This document shows positions 18,592-26,460 of a stretch of 64,000 bases of DNA, one piece after another. Origin of the DNA: Ilyomonas sp965219515 (lineage in GTDB: Bacteria > Bacteroidota > Bacteroidia > Chitinophagales > Chitinophagaceae); contig OZ244776.1 in the NCBI GenBank assembly GCA_965219515.1, positions 1,984,001-2,048,000 of the forward strand, in the 5' to 3' direction. A model generated the notes under the pieces. It was given only the letters and a program-made list of their open reading frames with translations, made no database searches and was not told the origin of the DNA. The first letter of the stretch is position 1, and every line of letters starts with the position of its first letter. The position numbers were made by a program, and so were the translations under genes.

Positions 18592-20508
18592 ATGAAAAAA
18601 ATTATTCTGCCCGCTTTGTTTATTATTGCCTTTATCAATGCTTATACGCAAACACTGTTTACTTACGGAAGCAAAGCGGTAAGCAAAACTGAATTTGTAA
18701 AAGCGTTCGATAAAAACCCGTCTGCCGATACTGCCGGCAGAGAGAAATTGTTGCGAAGCTATCTCGATCTGTATATCAGATACAAGCTGAAAGTGCAGGC
18801 CGCTTATAATGAAAAGCTAAATGAAACGGATGAATACAAAAGCGAGGCAGACAACTTTAAAAAACAATTGGCTGAGACAGCAATTAACAATGAAGCGAAC
18901 ATCAACAGCCTGGTGCGCGAAGCTTTTATACGAAGCCGTAAAGACATTCAGTTGGCGCAGATATTTATTCCGGTGGCAAAAAAAGGCGATACCGCAACTG
19001 TTTTAGCTAAAATAAACGAGGCATATAATTTATTAAAAAAAGGGAAATCTTTTGATGATGTGGTAACGCAGTTTGCACAGGATTCTATATCCGGAAATGC
19101 GAAAGGAAACATCGGTTTTATAACTGTATTTACGTTGCCTTACGAAGCCGAAAATCTTGTTTATGCATTGCATCCCGGCGGGTATGCAAAGCCTTTCAAA
19201 AGCAGAATCGGGTATCATATTTTTAAAGAGACCAGCGAGCGGCCTGCTATGGGCATCCGCAAAGTTCAACATATATTATTTGCCACTTCGCCCGGCGCTT
19301 CTGATAAAGAAAAGAAGTCCGTAAAAACGTTCGCCGATTCTGTTTATCAGTTGATACAAAACGGTGCTTCTTTCGCTGATATGCAGGCATTGTACGGAAC
19401 AAAAAAAGCTGATGGCCGTAATATCATAGAAGTAAGCGTGGGTGAATACAGTCCTGATTTTGAGCGTGAAGTTTTTGCCCTGCAAAAGGAAGGCGACGTT
19501 GCAAAACCTTTTGAAACAGCTTATGGATTTAATATTATTAAACTGGTTGAAAAACAAAAAGCTTTCCCTGATACCGGCGATATTGCCGTGAATGCTTTGA
19601 TGCAGGAAAAAGTGTCAGCCGATGACAGGCTTACCGTAGCAAAGCAGCACCTGTCAAGTAAATGGAAGATGGCGGCAGGCTATAAGCCTGCTGTGTATAG
19701 CAAAAGCGAATTGTGGCAATTTACCGATTCTGCAATGGCAGAAGAAAATGCTTCTTTACGCGTTAAAACAATCAGCTACAACACTGTTTTATTTTCGTTT
19801 ACGAAGAAGAAAATATTGGTTGAAGACTGGATAAGATATGTGCAAATGATGACACAGGAAAGTAATGCAAAGCCTGATTATGAACGGCTCATGTCAGAAT
19901 TTATCAGCTATTGTGTAACCGATTATTACAGGCAACACATTGGGGATTTTCATCCCGAACTGACAGACCAGTTGCAGGAGTTTAATGACGCCAATCTGTT
20001 GTTTGCCGCCATGGACAAGCATGTATGGAGTAAAGCTTCTGCTGATACATCTGGCATGTTGAAATATTACAATACACACAAGCAAAATTATAATTGGGCG
20101 CCGGGTGCCGATGCCATTATTGTAACCGCCGATAACAAAAAGATTGCCGGTGAAATCGAAAAAAAAATAATGGCAACCCCTGCTAATTGGCGCAGCATTG
20201 CCGACTCTTACGGAAGCCTTGTGCAAGCCGATAGCAGCCGCTTTGAGAATAATCAGTTGCCCGTAAAAGATACCACTAACATGACGGCAAAAGCTTTCGC
20301 CGAATCGGTACAACAAACCGGGAATGACATGTATTCTTTTGTTTACATAACCAAAATTGATAAGCTGCCCGAGCCACGAAGTTTTGAAGATGCGCGTGGT
20401 ATGATAATCAACGATTATCAACAGGTGATGGAAGATAAATGGATTGCAGAAATAAAGAAAAAGTACCCCGTAAAAGTAAACGAAGCTGTGTTTAATAGTA
20501 TAAAATAA
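18592..20508 (+). CDS. Periplasmic foldase with two parvulin domains
   Basis: A 638-residue exported protein with a signal peptide (MKKIILPALFIIAFINAYTQ). The N-terminal helical part has the typical SYLDLYIRYKLKVQAAYNEKL motif. The first PpiC domain (about residues 120-215) runs from IQLAQIFIPV through FAQDSISGNAKGNIGFI to SRIGYHIFK. The second (about 220-320) runs from IRKVQHILFAT to TAYGFNIIKL. A long C-terminal region with a third, divergent repeat-like part follows. The first domain keeps a clearer parvulin core than the second. It resembles SurA/PpiD-type chaperones of Bacteroidota. It may be co-transcribed with the TlpA-like gene. Confidence 0.88.
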   Translation: MKKIILPALFIIAFINAYTQTLFTYGSKAVSKTEFVKAFDKNPSADTAGREKLLRSYLDLYIRYKLKVQAAYNEKLNETDEYKSEADNFKKQLAETAINNEANINSLVREAFIRSRKDIQLAQIFIPVAKKGDTATVLAKINEAYNLLKKGKSFDDVVTQFAQDSISGNAKGNIGFITVFTLPYEAENLVYALHPGGYAKPFKSRIGYHIFKETSERPAMGIRKVQHILFATSPGASDKEKKSVKTFADSVYQLIQNGASFADMQALYGTKKADGRNIIEVSVGEYSPDFEREVFALQKEGDVAKPFETAYGFNIIKLVEKQKAFPDTGDIAVNALMQEKVSADDRLTVAKQHLSSKWKMAAGYKPAVYSKSELWQFTDSAMAEENASLRVKTISYNTVLFSFTKKKILVEDWIRYVQMMTQESNAKPDYERLMSEFISYCVTDYYRQHIGDFHPELTDQLQEFNDANLLFAAMDKHVWSKASADTSGMLKYYNTHKQNYNWAPGADAIIVTADNKKIAGEIEKKIMATPANWRSIADSYGSLVQADSSRFENNQLPVKDTTNMTAKAFAESVQQTGNDMYSFVYITKIDKLPEPRSFEDARGMIINDYQQVMEDKWIAEIKKKYPVKVNEAVFNSIK

Positions 20509-20743
20509 CGTGGAAAATAAAGAGCTACAAAAAACCATCTTACAACATGTGCGGTTTTAGTTTTAGGATCATATAGTTCCGTTTTTCCAATTGCAATGCC
20601 CGTTCGTTTCTGGAGCCGATTGAAAAATATCTTTGTTCTCAGTTATCAAATCTTCACATCATTGCTCTGCACCCTTTTTGATCATGACAACGGTTCTTTG
20701 TTCATGGTCTGTTAACTATAGTAATATGATTGACCCAACCTAA
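20509..20743. other. Gene-free stretch after the parvulin gene
   Basis: No reading frame, terminator or repeat stands out in these bases. They lead into the IS1-type remnant and probably form the border of the mobile-element graveyard at 20.7-23.4 kb. Confidence 0.3.
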
Positions 20744-20973
20744 AAATCGAATGTTCTAAATATCTGGAAATCTTTTGCCGAAGTGCTTCCTTACTATCAA
20801 CACCTGATTGAAAAGCTATTTAGGAAAGCCATTGAAGGTATCAACACTTGGTTAAGAGTCAGAATCTGGCGGCTCAACCGACGCACTACCTGCTTCTTAA
20901 AAAACTCGTTTATCTCTATGCTATCATCACACTCGCTGTCTCTAAACGTAATCAGCACTCATCATACATTTGA
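20744..20973 (+). pseudogene. C-terminal remnant of an IS1-type transposase
   Basis: The frame from 20744 reads NIWKSFAEVLPYYQH and then AIEGINTWLRVRIWRLNRRTTCF. This is the C-terminal pattern of IS1-family transposases (WK-x-Y-x3-LP, then E-x2-N-x3-R-x4-R-x2-RRT-x-C-F/Y-SK), with the conserved glutamate kept. At the run of A residues near 20899-20904 the frame must shift by one base to continue as LVYLYAIITLAVSKRNQ. The N-terminal half, including the upstream catalytic aspartates, is missing. This is a truncated and frameshifted relic; no IS ends were identified. Confidence 0.6.
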
Positions 20974-21357
20974 TGACTCTGCCTTTTTTTCACCCGTGTA
21001 TTTGTATAGCATCACCATAGGATCGAGCACTGACGTTGCCGCCATGCCTATATGTTCGCCAATCCAGAGATGGCTGCCCGGCCGGTGTAAGTAGCCAGCC
21101 ATAATTCCATCCTCATCTATTTTCAAAAGTCTTTCTTCCAGGTTCTTGTCAAAACGCTCACCCAGATATCCTTCCAGCTTTTGATTGCGGAACGCAACCG
21201 GTGTGAAAGCATCCTTCACTTTATCGTTGATAACATGTTTTGGTTCATCTGCCACCGGAATCACCATATCATACATATAGCGCCTGTGTGCCAGCGGAAA
21301 CCGCAAATGAAAAAAAAGCGGGCAGCCAATAGCGCATTCGATTTTTACAAAAATCAT
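20962..21357 (-). pseudogene. Internally deleted GH127-type (DUF1680) glycosidase fragment
   Basis: The frame encodes a stretch with features of Bacteroidota beta-L-arabinofuranosidase-like (GH127, DUF1680) proteins: KVKDAFTPVAFRNQKLEGYLGER, NLEERLLKIDEDGIMAGYLHRPGSHLWIGEHIG, then MAATSVLDPMVMLYKYTGEKK. In full-length relatives the WIGEH segment lies near the N-terminus and the AATSVL-PMV segment well over 100 residues further on. Here they are joined at a shared GEHIG-like motif. The remaining C-terminus is lost. The 5' end lacks a convincing signal peptide. This is a dead remnant, unless a short product has another use. Confidence 0.6.
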
Positions 21358-21676
21358 TTTTCATTGTACAAGATTTACCATGATTTATAATTTGAGATGA
21401 TAGAAAATACGGATAAAAAAGTGGTTAGCTTATTATCAAACCGATCTGTTGCATGATGATGTCTTTTATCCTGATCTGTTACATAATGATGTCTTCTATC
21501 GTTATTTAAACTTTAATGAAAAAGAACTTCATAAAGCATCTTTACCTTATTATCTTATGAACATTTCTTAAAATGTAACAAGATTTACTGATTGATGACT
21601 AATAATGCTAATCAAGGGTTGACGATGCAAGTCAACATGAATAAAGCGGCAGCGGATTTGCCCCAGACATACACCC
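21358..21676. repeat. Short gap with a 30-base-period tandem duplication
   Basis: Two 28-base near-copies (GATCTGTTGCATGATGATGT...) lie at 21443-21470 and 21473-21500. They sit within an open stretch of about 50 codons on the plus strand (KKWLAYYQTDLLHDDVFYP...) that has no start codon and ends at TAA. It may be a scrap of a lost gene. Nothing else was seen in this gap. Confidence 0.45.
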
Positions 21677-22170
21677 TTAATCCATTTTGATTTCACACTC
21701 TCTTTGCGCAAACCGGATTTGTGTTTTTTCAATGAACCAATTAAATAAAGATTCGACTGGCTGTCTTACCTGGCTGGCTAAGTAAAAATCAGTATCAGCA
21801 GCAGCATCTGCTATTAGCTGCCTTTTTCTTTTTTACAGGGATACGCATCACGCTGTTTTGTTTTTGCTGCATGTGGATGTTTAATGATCGGTCATTATAA
21901 ATCTTATCGGAATACACCTTGCTGTCGAATAGTTCGTCAAATAAAGGACGCGCTTCCGAGAGATCATTTTCTGCTACGCCACTTATCCAACTGCTTTGCG
22001 GCATTGGCATTTTTGAAGGACGGACAATACTGCAAACATGCAGTTTTAAACCGTAGTAATACATGTCTTTTGAAGAGCAATATCCTTTGCTGCAAAGCTC
22101 AGAAGCTACTTTAGCCGAAGAACTTCTGCTTTTGCCTGCCACGATGATGGGAAACGAATCAGTTATACGG
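21677..22170 (-). pseudogene. 3' part of a DDE-type transposase gene interrupted by the IS630 element
   Basis: Reading on the minus strand, RITDSFPIIVAGKSRSSS is followed by KGYCSSKDMYYYGLKLHV and FDSKVYSDKIYND, matching the catalytic-core pattern of IS4/IS5-like Bacteroidota transposases (first Asp in TDSFP, second in SDKIY). After a frameshift and loss near 21795 the tail continues as VRQPVESLFNWFIEKTQIRFAQ, the usual region with the catalytic glutamate. The 5' part of the same gene lies on the far side of the IS630 element at 23287-23430. The gene was probably already decaying; I do not assign an exact IS family. Confidence 0.65.
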
Positions 22171-22171
22171 T

Positions 22172-22756
22172 TTATAAATCATAAATAGTCTGATAATTGG
22201 ATAAATAAAGTTGATACCCTGTGATAGACTTTACTGTATCATTGGTAATCGTTTCCCGGATAACCGAACCAAGATGTTCTGACAAAGTATCCAGGGTTTT
22301 AAATACTTTATTGCAGATTGTTTTTTTAAGCATACGCCAGATTTGTTCAGCCGGATTTAGTTCAGGGCTGTAGGATGGTAAAAACAGTAACCCAATATTA
22401 TCTGGTATCAGTAATCTTTTTGCTTTGTGAAAAGCACCGTTATCCAGCACTACTATTTTAAAAACTTCTTTGTTAAGTTGGGAGAGATGATTGATGAATA
22501 TCTGGAACGTTTCTGTATTGCAATAAGGCATTTCCAGCAGCAGGTTGTTGCCTGTAACGGGTGAGAAAGCGCCGAACAGGTAAAGGTTTTCAAATTTGTG
22601 CAGATAAGGGCAAACCGGCTGAATACCTTTTGCTGTGAGCGCTTTGCCATTGCGGGTAAACAATCCAAAACGGCTTTCATCTTCAAAGTATAAATCAAAG
22701 GAACTATAAGCAGCTTTTTTATTTTGCAGCAGGCTTGCAAAAAAATCTTTTAGTTT
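22172..22756 (-). CDS. IS630 transposase catalytic part (orfB, read by -1 frameshift)
   Basis: The frame encodes about 194 residues with the IS630 DDE triad: first Asp in YFEDESRFG, second in VVLDNGAFHKAK, glutamate-containing region in SPELNPAEQIWRMLK. The first catalytic Asp lies upstream of any plausible internal start (the best is a TTG at 22663), so a protein begun inside would be inactive. The frame overlaps the end of orfA at an A-AAA-AAC sequence. A fused OrfAB made by a -1 ribosomal shift is therefore the likely active enzyme. The start coordinate given is the first codon after the shift. Confidence 0.8.
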   Translation of the reverse strand, partial: KLKDFFASLLQNKKAAYSSFDLYFEDESRFGLFTRNGKALTAKGIQPVCPYLHKFENLYLFGAFSPVTGNNLLLEMPYCNTETFQIFINHLSQLNKEVFKIVVLDNGAFHKAKRLLIPDNIGLLFLPSYSPELNPAEQIWRMLKKTICNKVFKTLDTLSEHLGSVIRETITNDTVKSITGYQLYLSNYQTIYDL

Positions 22757-23244
22757 TTTTTAAAGTTATCTACGGCTGCCATGTCTTTTTGTATATGGCT
22801 TTTGCGGGCTGATTTGAGTTTGGCGCCAAAATGTTTTTTTACATACGCATTCAGCGTTACATATTTAATACCCGCTATAAAATGCTTATCTACCCAGCGG
22901 CGCAGTTCTTCAAAGCTTACAAAAGCATCCGCAGGGCTTTTCAGTCTTTTTTCAATGGCGGCATGTGCGGCAGCATCAATTACTTCTCTTCTCTTTCCGC
23001 CTTGTTTATTTTGAAGTAAAGCTTTCATGCCGCCTGTACTATAGAGATTACGCCATTTTTGTATGCTGTTATGATTAACGCCGACCAATTCAGCCAACTC
23101 ATTTTTGGATAAGGGGGCAGCCGCTTTTTTTATTTCCTGCAGCAGGATGATACGACTGCGCATGGTTGGTTTGCTTTGCTGTTTGAGCAGTTGTTTGAGT
23201 TGCTGAGCTGTTTCGTTTACCGTAATTGTTTTTGCCTTTGCCAT
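22750..23244 (-). CDS. IS630 transposase DNA-binding part (orfA)
   Basis: A 164-residue protein with two helix-turn-helix units. The first centres on LSKNELAELVGVNHNSIQKWRNLYSTGGMKALL and the second on VSFEELRRWVDKHFIAGIKYVTLNAYVKKHFG, the usual N-terminal half of IS630/Tc1-like transposases (winged helix and homeodomain-like). It ends at TAA immediately after a run of eight A residues. Alone it might bind the element ends and repress transposition; joined to orfB it makes the full enzyme. Confidence 0.85.
   Translation of the reverse strand: MAKAKTITVNETAQQLKQLLKQQSKPTMRSRIILLQEIKKAAAPLSKNELAELVGVNHNSIQKWRNLYSTGGMKALLQNKQGGKRREVIDAAAHAAIEKRLKSPADAFVSFEELRRWVDKHFIAGIKYVTLNAYVKKHFGAKLKSARKSHIQKDMAAVDNFKKN
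22753..22759 (-). promoter_or_regulatory. Candidate -1 ribosomal frameshift site (A-AAA-AAC)
   Basis: In the orfA frame the codons are AAA AAA AAC TAA. The heptamer A-AAA-AAC fits the X-XXY-YYZ slippery pattern, and the stop follows at once. A one-base backward slip reads AAA then CTA AAA GAT, which is exactly the orfB frame leading to the first catalytic Asp. I did not find a clear downstream pseudoknot by eye. Confidence 0.7.
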
Positions 23245-23286
23245 ACAGCAAAGATAAATATAATTAGACTATTTATGAAATATAAA

Positions 23287-23430
23287 TAGTATTACTTTCT
23301 CATGGGTGAATGATAATTGTTCCAGCCCTTTACGGTTTAAAGAACGTACCAGCAACTCAAAATTGAAAACTTTGAGTTTGGACAAAAAAATGTAGTCCTG
23401 AAAATAGTCAGCACGCGAAAACGTATATTA
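23287..23430 (-). pseudogene. 5' part of the transposase gene interrupted by the IS630 element
   Basis: On the minus strand the frame reads SRADYFQDYIFLSKL and then FNFELLVRSLNRKGLEQLSFTHEKVIL, the region that normally precedes the TDSFP motif found on the other side of the IS630 element. Upstream the frame is closed by stops, so the N-terminus is decayed. From here to the ROK kinase gene (23431-23619) I see no gene. Confidence 0.6.
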
Positions 23431-23619
23431 CCTTCTTTCTCATAACTTCTGTTTAATGAATGACTAATTGACTTCCATTCCGTAAAACTCAAATTTCATT
23501 TGCCATTCTAAATAGCACTCATTATAAAATAACAGACTCGCTATAGAAATAGCAAGTCGTTACTGCTTGTCTAATTATCACTCAAAACAAGTTCACTTTA
23601 AGCCTTTGCAGATGTTTAT

Positions 23620-24624
23620 CTATGTATTAGTTTCTAAAACACTTTCCTTAGTCATTTTATCCATAGAGGCAATAACAGCCAGAGAAAGAGCCGCCATGTC
23701 ACCGATGTGTTCCTTTAATCCGGCGGACACAATCCGACAACCTTTGTATGAATCGGCAATAGCTTCCTCTTGTATTATTTCGTTCATATAAGGCATCAAT
23801 AAATCCTGGGTTCTGCCGAATATGCTTCCCAGAATGATCAGTTGCGGATTCAAAATATCAACCAATAAAGACAAACCTCTTCCGAGATAGAAACCGCAGA
23901 TTTTATAAATGTCTTTCGCCAACTCATCACCTGCATACGCGGCTTCAGCCACTTTCTTTGCAGTCAGGTAAGGCAGTTCATCAAGGCCAGCACAAAAGGA
24001 TACTTTTTCACCAACCTGAATTTTCTCCCGTACTTTCATCTGAGCTATCTGCGCTATTCCTCCACCACTACACCAGCCCTCAAAAGAACCGGCTTTTCCG
24101 AAACCAACCGGACCTGTTTCTGACAAGCGTAGATGCCCGACTTCACCTGCTAAATCGTGAGTACCGGAATAGAGTTGATTGTTCAGAATCAAACCTGCGC
24201 CCATGCCTGTGCCAAAGGTTAAAAAAATAAGGTTCGCATAACCTTTACCGGAACCGTATTTCCATTCGGCAACTGCACAGGCATTGGCATCATTTTGCAG
24301 AAAGGCTTTCACTCTAAACCGTTTCTCTGCCAGTGATACAATGGGAATATTAATCCAGCCAGGGAGATTGGGTGGCGCAATTATGATGCCTTCTCTGCTG
24401 TTCAGCGGCCCGCCACAGCTAATGCCGATGCCTTCGATCTGATCAATATTTAATTGTTCTTGTGCTAATAACTCTTCTGCTTCAGAAAACAGAAGTTCGA
24501 TCATTTCGTAGGGCGGTTTGTTCGTTGGAAGTACCCATTTGGTATATATAGAAAGATTGTCGTTTACCTGTTCTCCCAAGACAATCGCACATTTGGTGCC
24601 ACCGATATCAAATCCTAATAACAT
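23620..24624 (-). CDS. ROK-family sugar kinase (probable fructokinase/glucokinase)
   Basis: A 334-residue cytoplasmic kinase. The phosphate-binding motif LGFDIGGTKCAIVLGE opens the protein, and GIGISCGGPLNSREGIIIAPPNLPGW, LQNDANACAVAEW (catalytic Asp) and FLTFGTGMGAGLIL follow. The usual ROK zinc site, CxCGxxGCxE, is replaced by GPVGFGKAGSFEG, so the cysteines are gone although the preceding GEVGH is kept. An in-frame start at 24708 overlaps the stop of the sugar porter gene (TAATG) and would add 28 residues; I prefer 24624, directly before the kinase motif. As last gene of the fructan locus it probably phosphorylates the imported monosaccharide, most likely fructose. Confidence 0.88.
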   Translation of the reverse strand: MLLGFDIGGTKCAIVLGEQVNDNLSIYTKWVLPTNKPPYEMIELLFSEAEELLAQEQLNIDQIEGIGISCGGPLNSREGIIIAPPNLPGWINIPIVSLAEKRFRVKAFLQNDANACAVAEWKYGSGKGYANLIFLTFGTGMGAGLILNNQLYSGTHDLAGEVGHLRLSETGPVGFGKAGSFEGWCSGGGIAQIAQMKVREKIQVGEKVSFCAGLDELPYLTAKKVAEAAYAGDELAKDIYKICGFYLGRGLSLLVDILNPQLIILGSIFGRTQDLLMPYMNEIIQEEAIADSYKGCRIVSAGLKEHIGDMAALSLAVIASMDKMTKESVLETNT

Positions 24625-24707
24625 AAAAATTAATTTAGGTTTACTGTCTATAAAAGTAATGATTTGGACAGAATGATTATTTGGTTCATCTTCCCGCAAC
24701 ACAATCA

Positions 24708-26135
24708 TTACAGAGATCGGGGATTTCCTCCGTTACGCCAATGTTCTTCTATTTGCTCCAACGATTTTCCCTTGGTTTCGGGAATGTAATATAGCCCCCA
24801 AAGCATACCTAATAAACAAACACCTGCATATAACCAGAAAGTGGCTGCCACACCGATAGAATTAACCAGTTTTAAAAAAGTAAACGCAATAATGGCATTG
24901 AAACCCCAATGTGCTAAAGAGCCAATGCTCATACCAATACCTCTTACAGACAAGGGAAATACTTCAGATATGAGCAGCCATCCAAGTGGTGCTAAGCTAA
25001 TGGCAATAAAGATGATAAAACATACGATACTTGCCACGGCAAAAAAAGGAAGGCTGGCACCAAGCGCCTCTTTAAAATAAAAACAAGCACCCAATAAAGA
25101 TAAAGACGGAATCATACCCCAGATGCCAATCATGTATAGTTTTCGTCTGCCAACACGATCAAGCAAAACAACCGATACAAAACAGGCGACAACATTTACG
25201 CTTCCGATAATAATAGCAGGAACAATAGATGCTGTATTGCTTACAATCCCTGCCATTTGAAAGATGATAGGCGAATAATAAATAATGGTATTCACACCGG
25301 AAAACTGCTGGAAAAAGAAAATGCCAACTGTAATAATCAATGCCGGTCGCAGCCAGGGTTGGAATACATCTTTAATACTGACTCTATTTTGCGAACTCAG
25401 TTGCACATCTCGCCGTAGATCAGCAAGCGTTGAATCAACCAAATCTGCATCTTCTACTTTTATCAATACTTTTTTGCCTTCTTCCCAACGGTTTTTACTA
25501 ATCAGCCAACGGGGTGTTTCCGGCAGGAAAAACATACCAATCAGCAACACAATCGCCGGAAATAAACCAACCAAAAACATCCATCGCCATGACTCCAGAT
25601 TATTGTCGTTGCTTAACCAGTAATCCGTAATATATGACACTAAAATGCCAATGGTTATCATTAGTTGATTCAATGTGACCAACGAGCCGCGGTGCCTTGC
25701 CGGCGATATTTCCGCTATATACATGGGCACTAAATAAGAGGTAATACCTATGGCAATTCCGATGATAATTCGCATAACGATTAACAGCCCGATACTGTTT
25801 GCGTACGTACATCCGGCAGCACCAATTGTAAAGATGATGGCATTAACAATAATCATTTTTTTTCTGCCCAGATAATCGGATAATTTCCCGCTGCTAACGG
25901 CACCTACGACTGCTCCAATTAACACGGTCGTAGTGATCCATTCAACGCTGTCATCATTTAGCTGCCAGTATTCTTTCAGGAAAGGCAAGGCGCCTGATAT
26001 GACACCGGTATCAAAACCAAACAAAAGCCCGCCGGTAGCAGCTATGACTGCTATGAGTAAAACATTAGGTTTTAGTTTCTTATTTATCGTTGCTTGGTCT
26101 ATTGGCAAGTTTCCCTTTTTTGCAAAAGTTATCAT
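24708..26135 (-). CDS. MFS sugar porter (sugar:proton symporter family)
   Basis: A 475-residue inner-membrane protein with 12 hydrophobic segments. Sugar-porter signatures are clear: LLFGFDTGVISGALPFL in helix 1, SDYLGRKK after helix 2, PETPRWLISKNRWEEG in the central loop, QQFSGVNTIIYYSPIIF in helix 7, DRVGRRKLYMIG, and PETKGKSLEQIEEHW at the end. It would import a monosaccharide into the cytoplasm. It follows SusD on the same strand and ends at the ROK kinase gene, giving a direct import-then-phosphorylate order. Confidence 0.93.
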   Translation of the reverse strand: MITFAKKGNLPIDQATINKKLKPNVLLIAVIAATGGLLFGFDTGVISGALPFLKEYWQLNDDSVEWITTTVLIGAVVGAVSSGKLSDYLGRKKMIIVNAIIFTIGAAGCTYANSIGLLIVMRIIIGIAIGITSYLVPMYIAEISPARHRGSLVTLNQLMITIGILVSYITDYWLSNDNNLESWRWMFLVGLFPAIVLLIGMFFLPETPRWLISKNRWEEGKKVLIKVEDADLVDSTLADLRRDVQLSSQNRVSIKDVFQPWLRPALIITVGIFFFQQFSGVNTIIYYSPIIFQMAGIVSNTASIVPAIIIGSVNVVACFVSVVLLDRVGRRKLYMIGIWGMIPSLSLLGACFYFKEALGASLPFFAVASIVCFIIFIAISLAPLGWLLISEVFPLSVRGIGMSIGSLAHWGFNAIIAFTFLKLVNSIGVAATFWLYAGVCLLGMLWGLYYIPETKGKSLEQIEEHWRNGGNPRSL

Positions 26136-26460
26136 TTTGTAGAAATTTTATTTGTCGTTAATGCATTCATTCAGTTGTTGGTCCAGTTTTTAACCGGCGA
26201 AAAATGATAAACCTGGCGCCATTGCAGAGTTGGTATTGTATCAGTTTGTGCAAACGATACTGAGGACAGAAAAAAATTATTGATAAAAAACCATACTCTT
26301 TTATTTATATGCATTTGATATCTATTCAAGATAATGGCATTCTAAGTTAGAATAATTCTTCTTGGATTCATTGTCTGTGTTTTATTGAACCTTGAATGAA
26401 AAAGAAGATAGAAACCTTCCTTCATTTTTGAATCACTATCTGCTTGTCAATAATTAATAG
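26136..26460. other. Gap between susD-like gene and sugar porter gene
   Basis: This AT-rich stretch of 325 bases has no convincing reading frame. I see no CTCAAACG-type operator here. It is long enough to hold a separate promoter for the porter-kinase pair, so those two genes may not share a transcript with susCD. Confidence 0.4.

Larger units (their letters stand above)
22171..23286. mobile_element. IS630-type insertion sequence
   Basis: A 1.1-kb element bounded by inverted repeats that match at 19 of 21 positions: 22171-22191 and 23266-23286 (exact core TCATAAATAGTCT). It carries two overlapping minus-strand frames, an HTH orfA and a DDE orfB. It is inserted in an older transposase gene, whose halves flank it. 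IS630-family elements insert at TA; I cannot settle the exact target base pair because the ends themselves are AT-rich. Both frames and both ends look intact, so the element could be active. Confidence 0.85.

Noticed and set aside
22453..22740. 95-codon frame inside the IS630 element
   Set aside because: It is an out-of-frame shadow of orfB; the catalytic motifs lie in the frame reached by the -1 shift.
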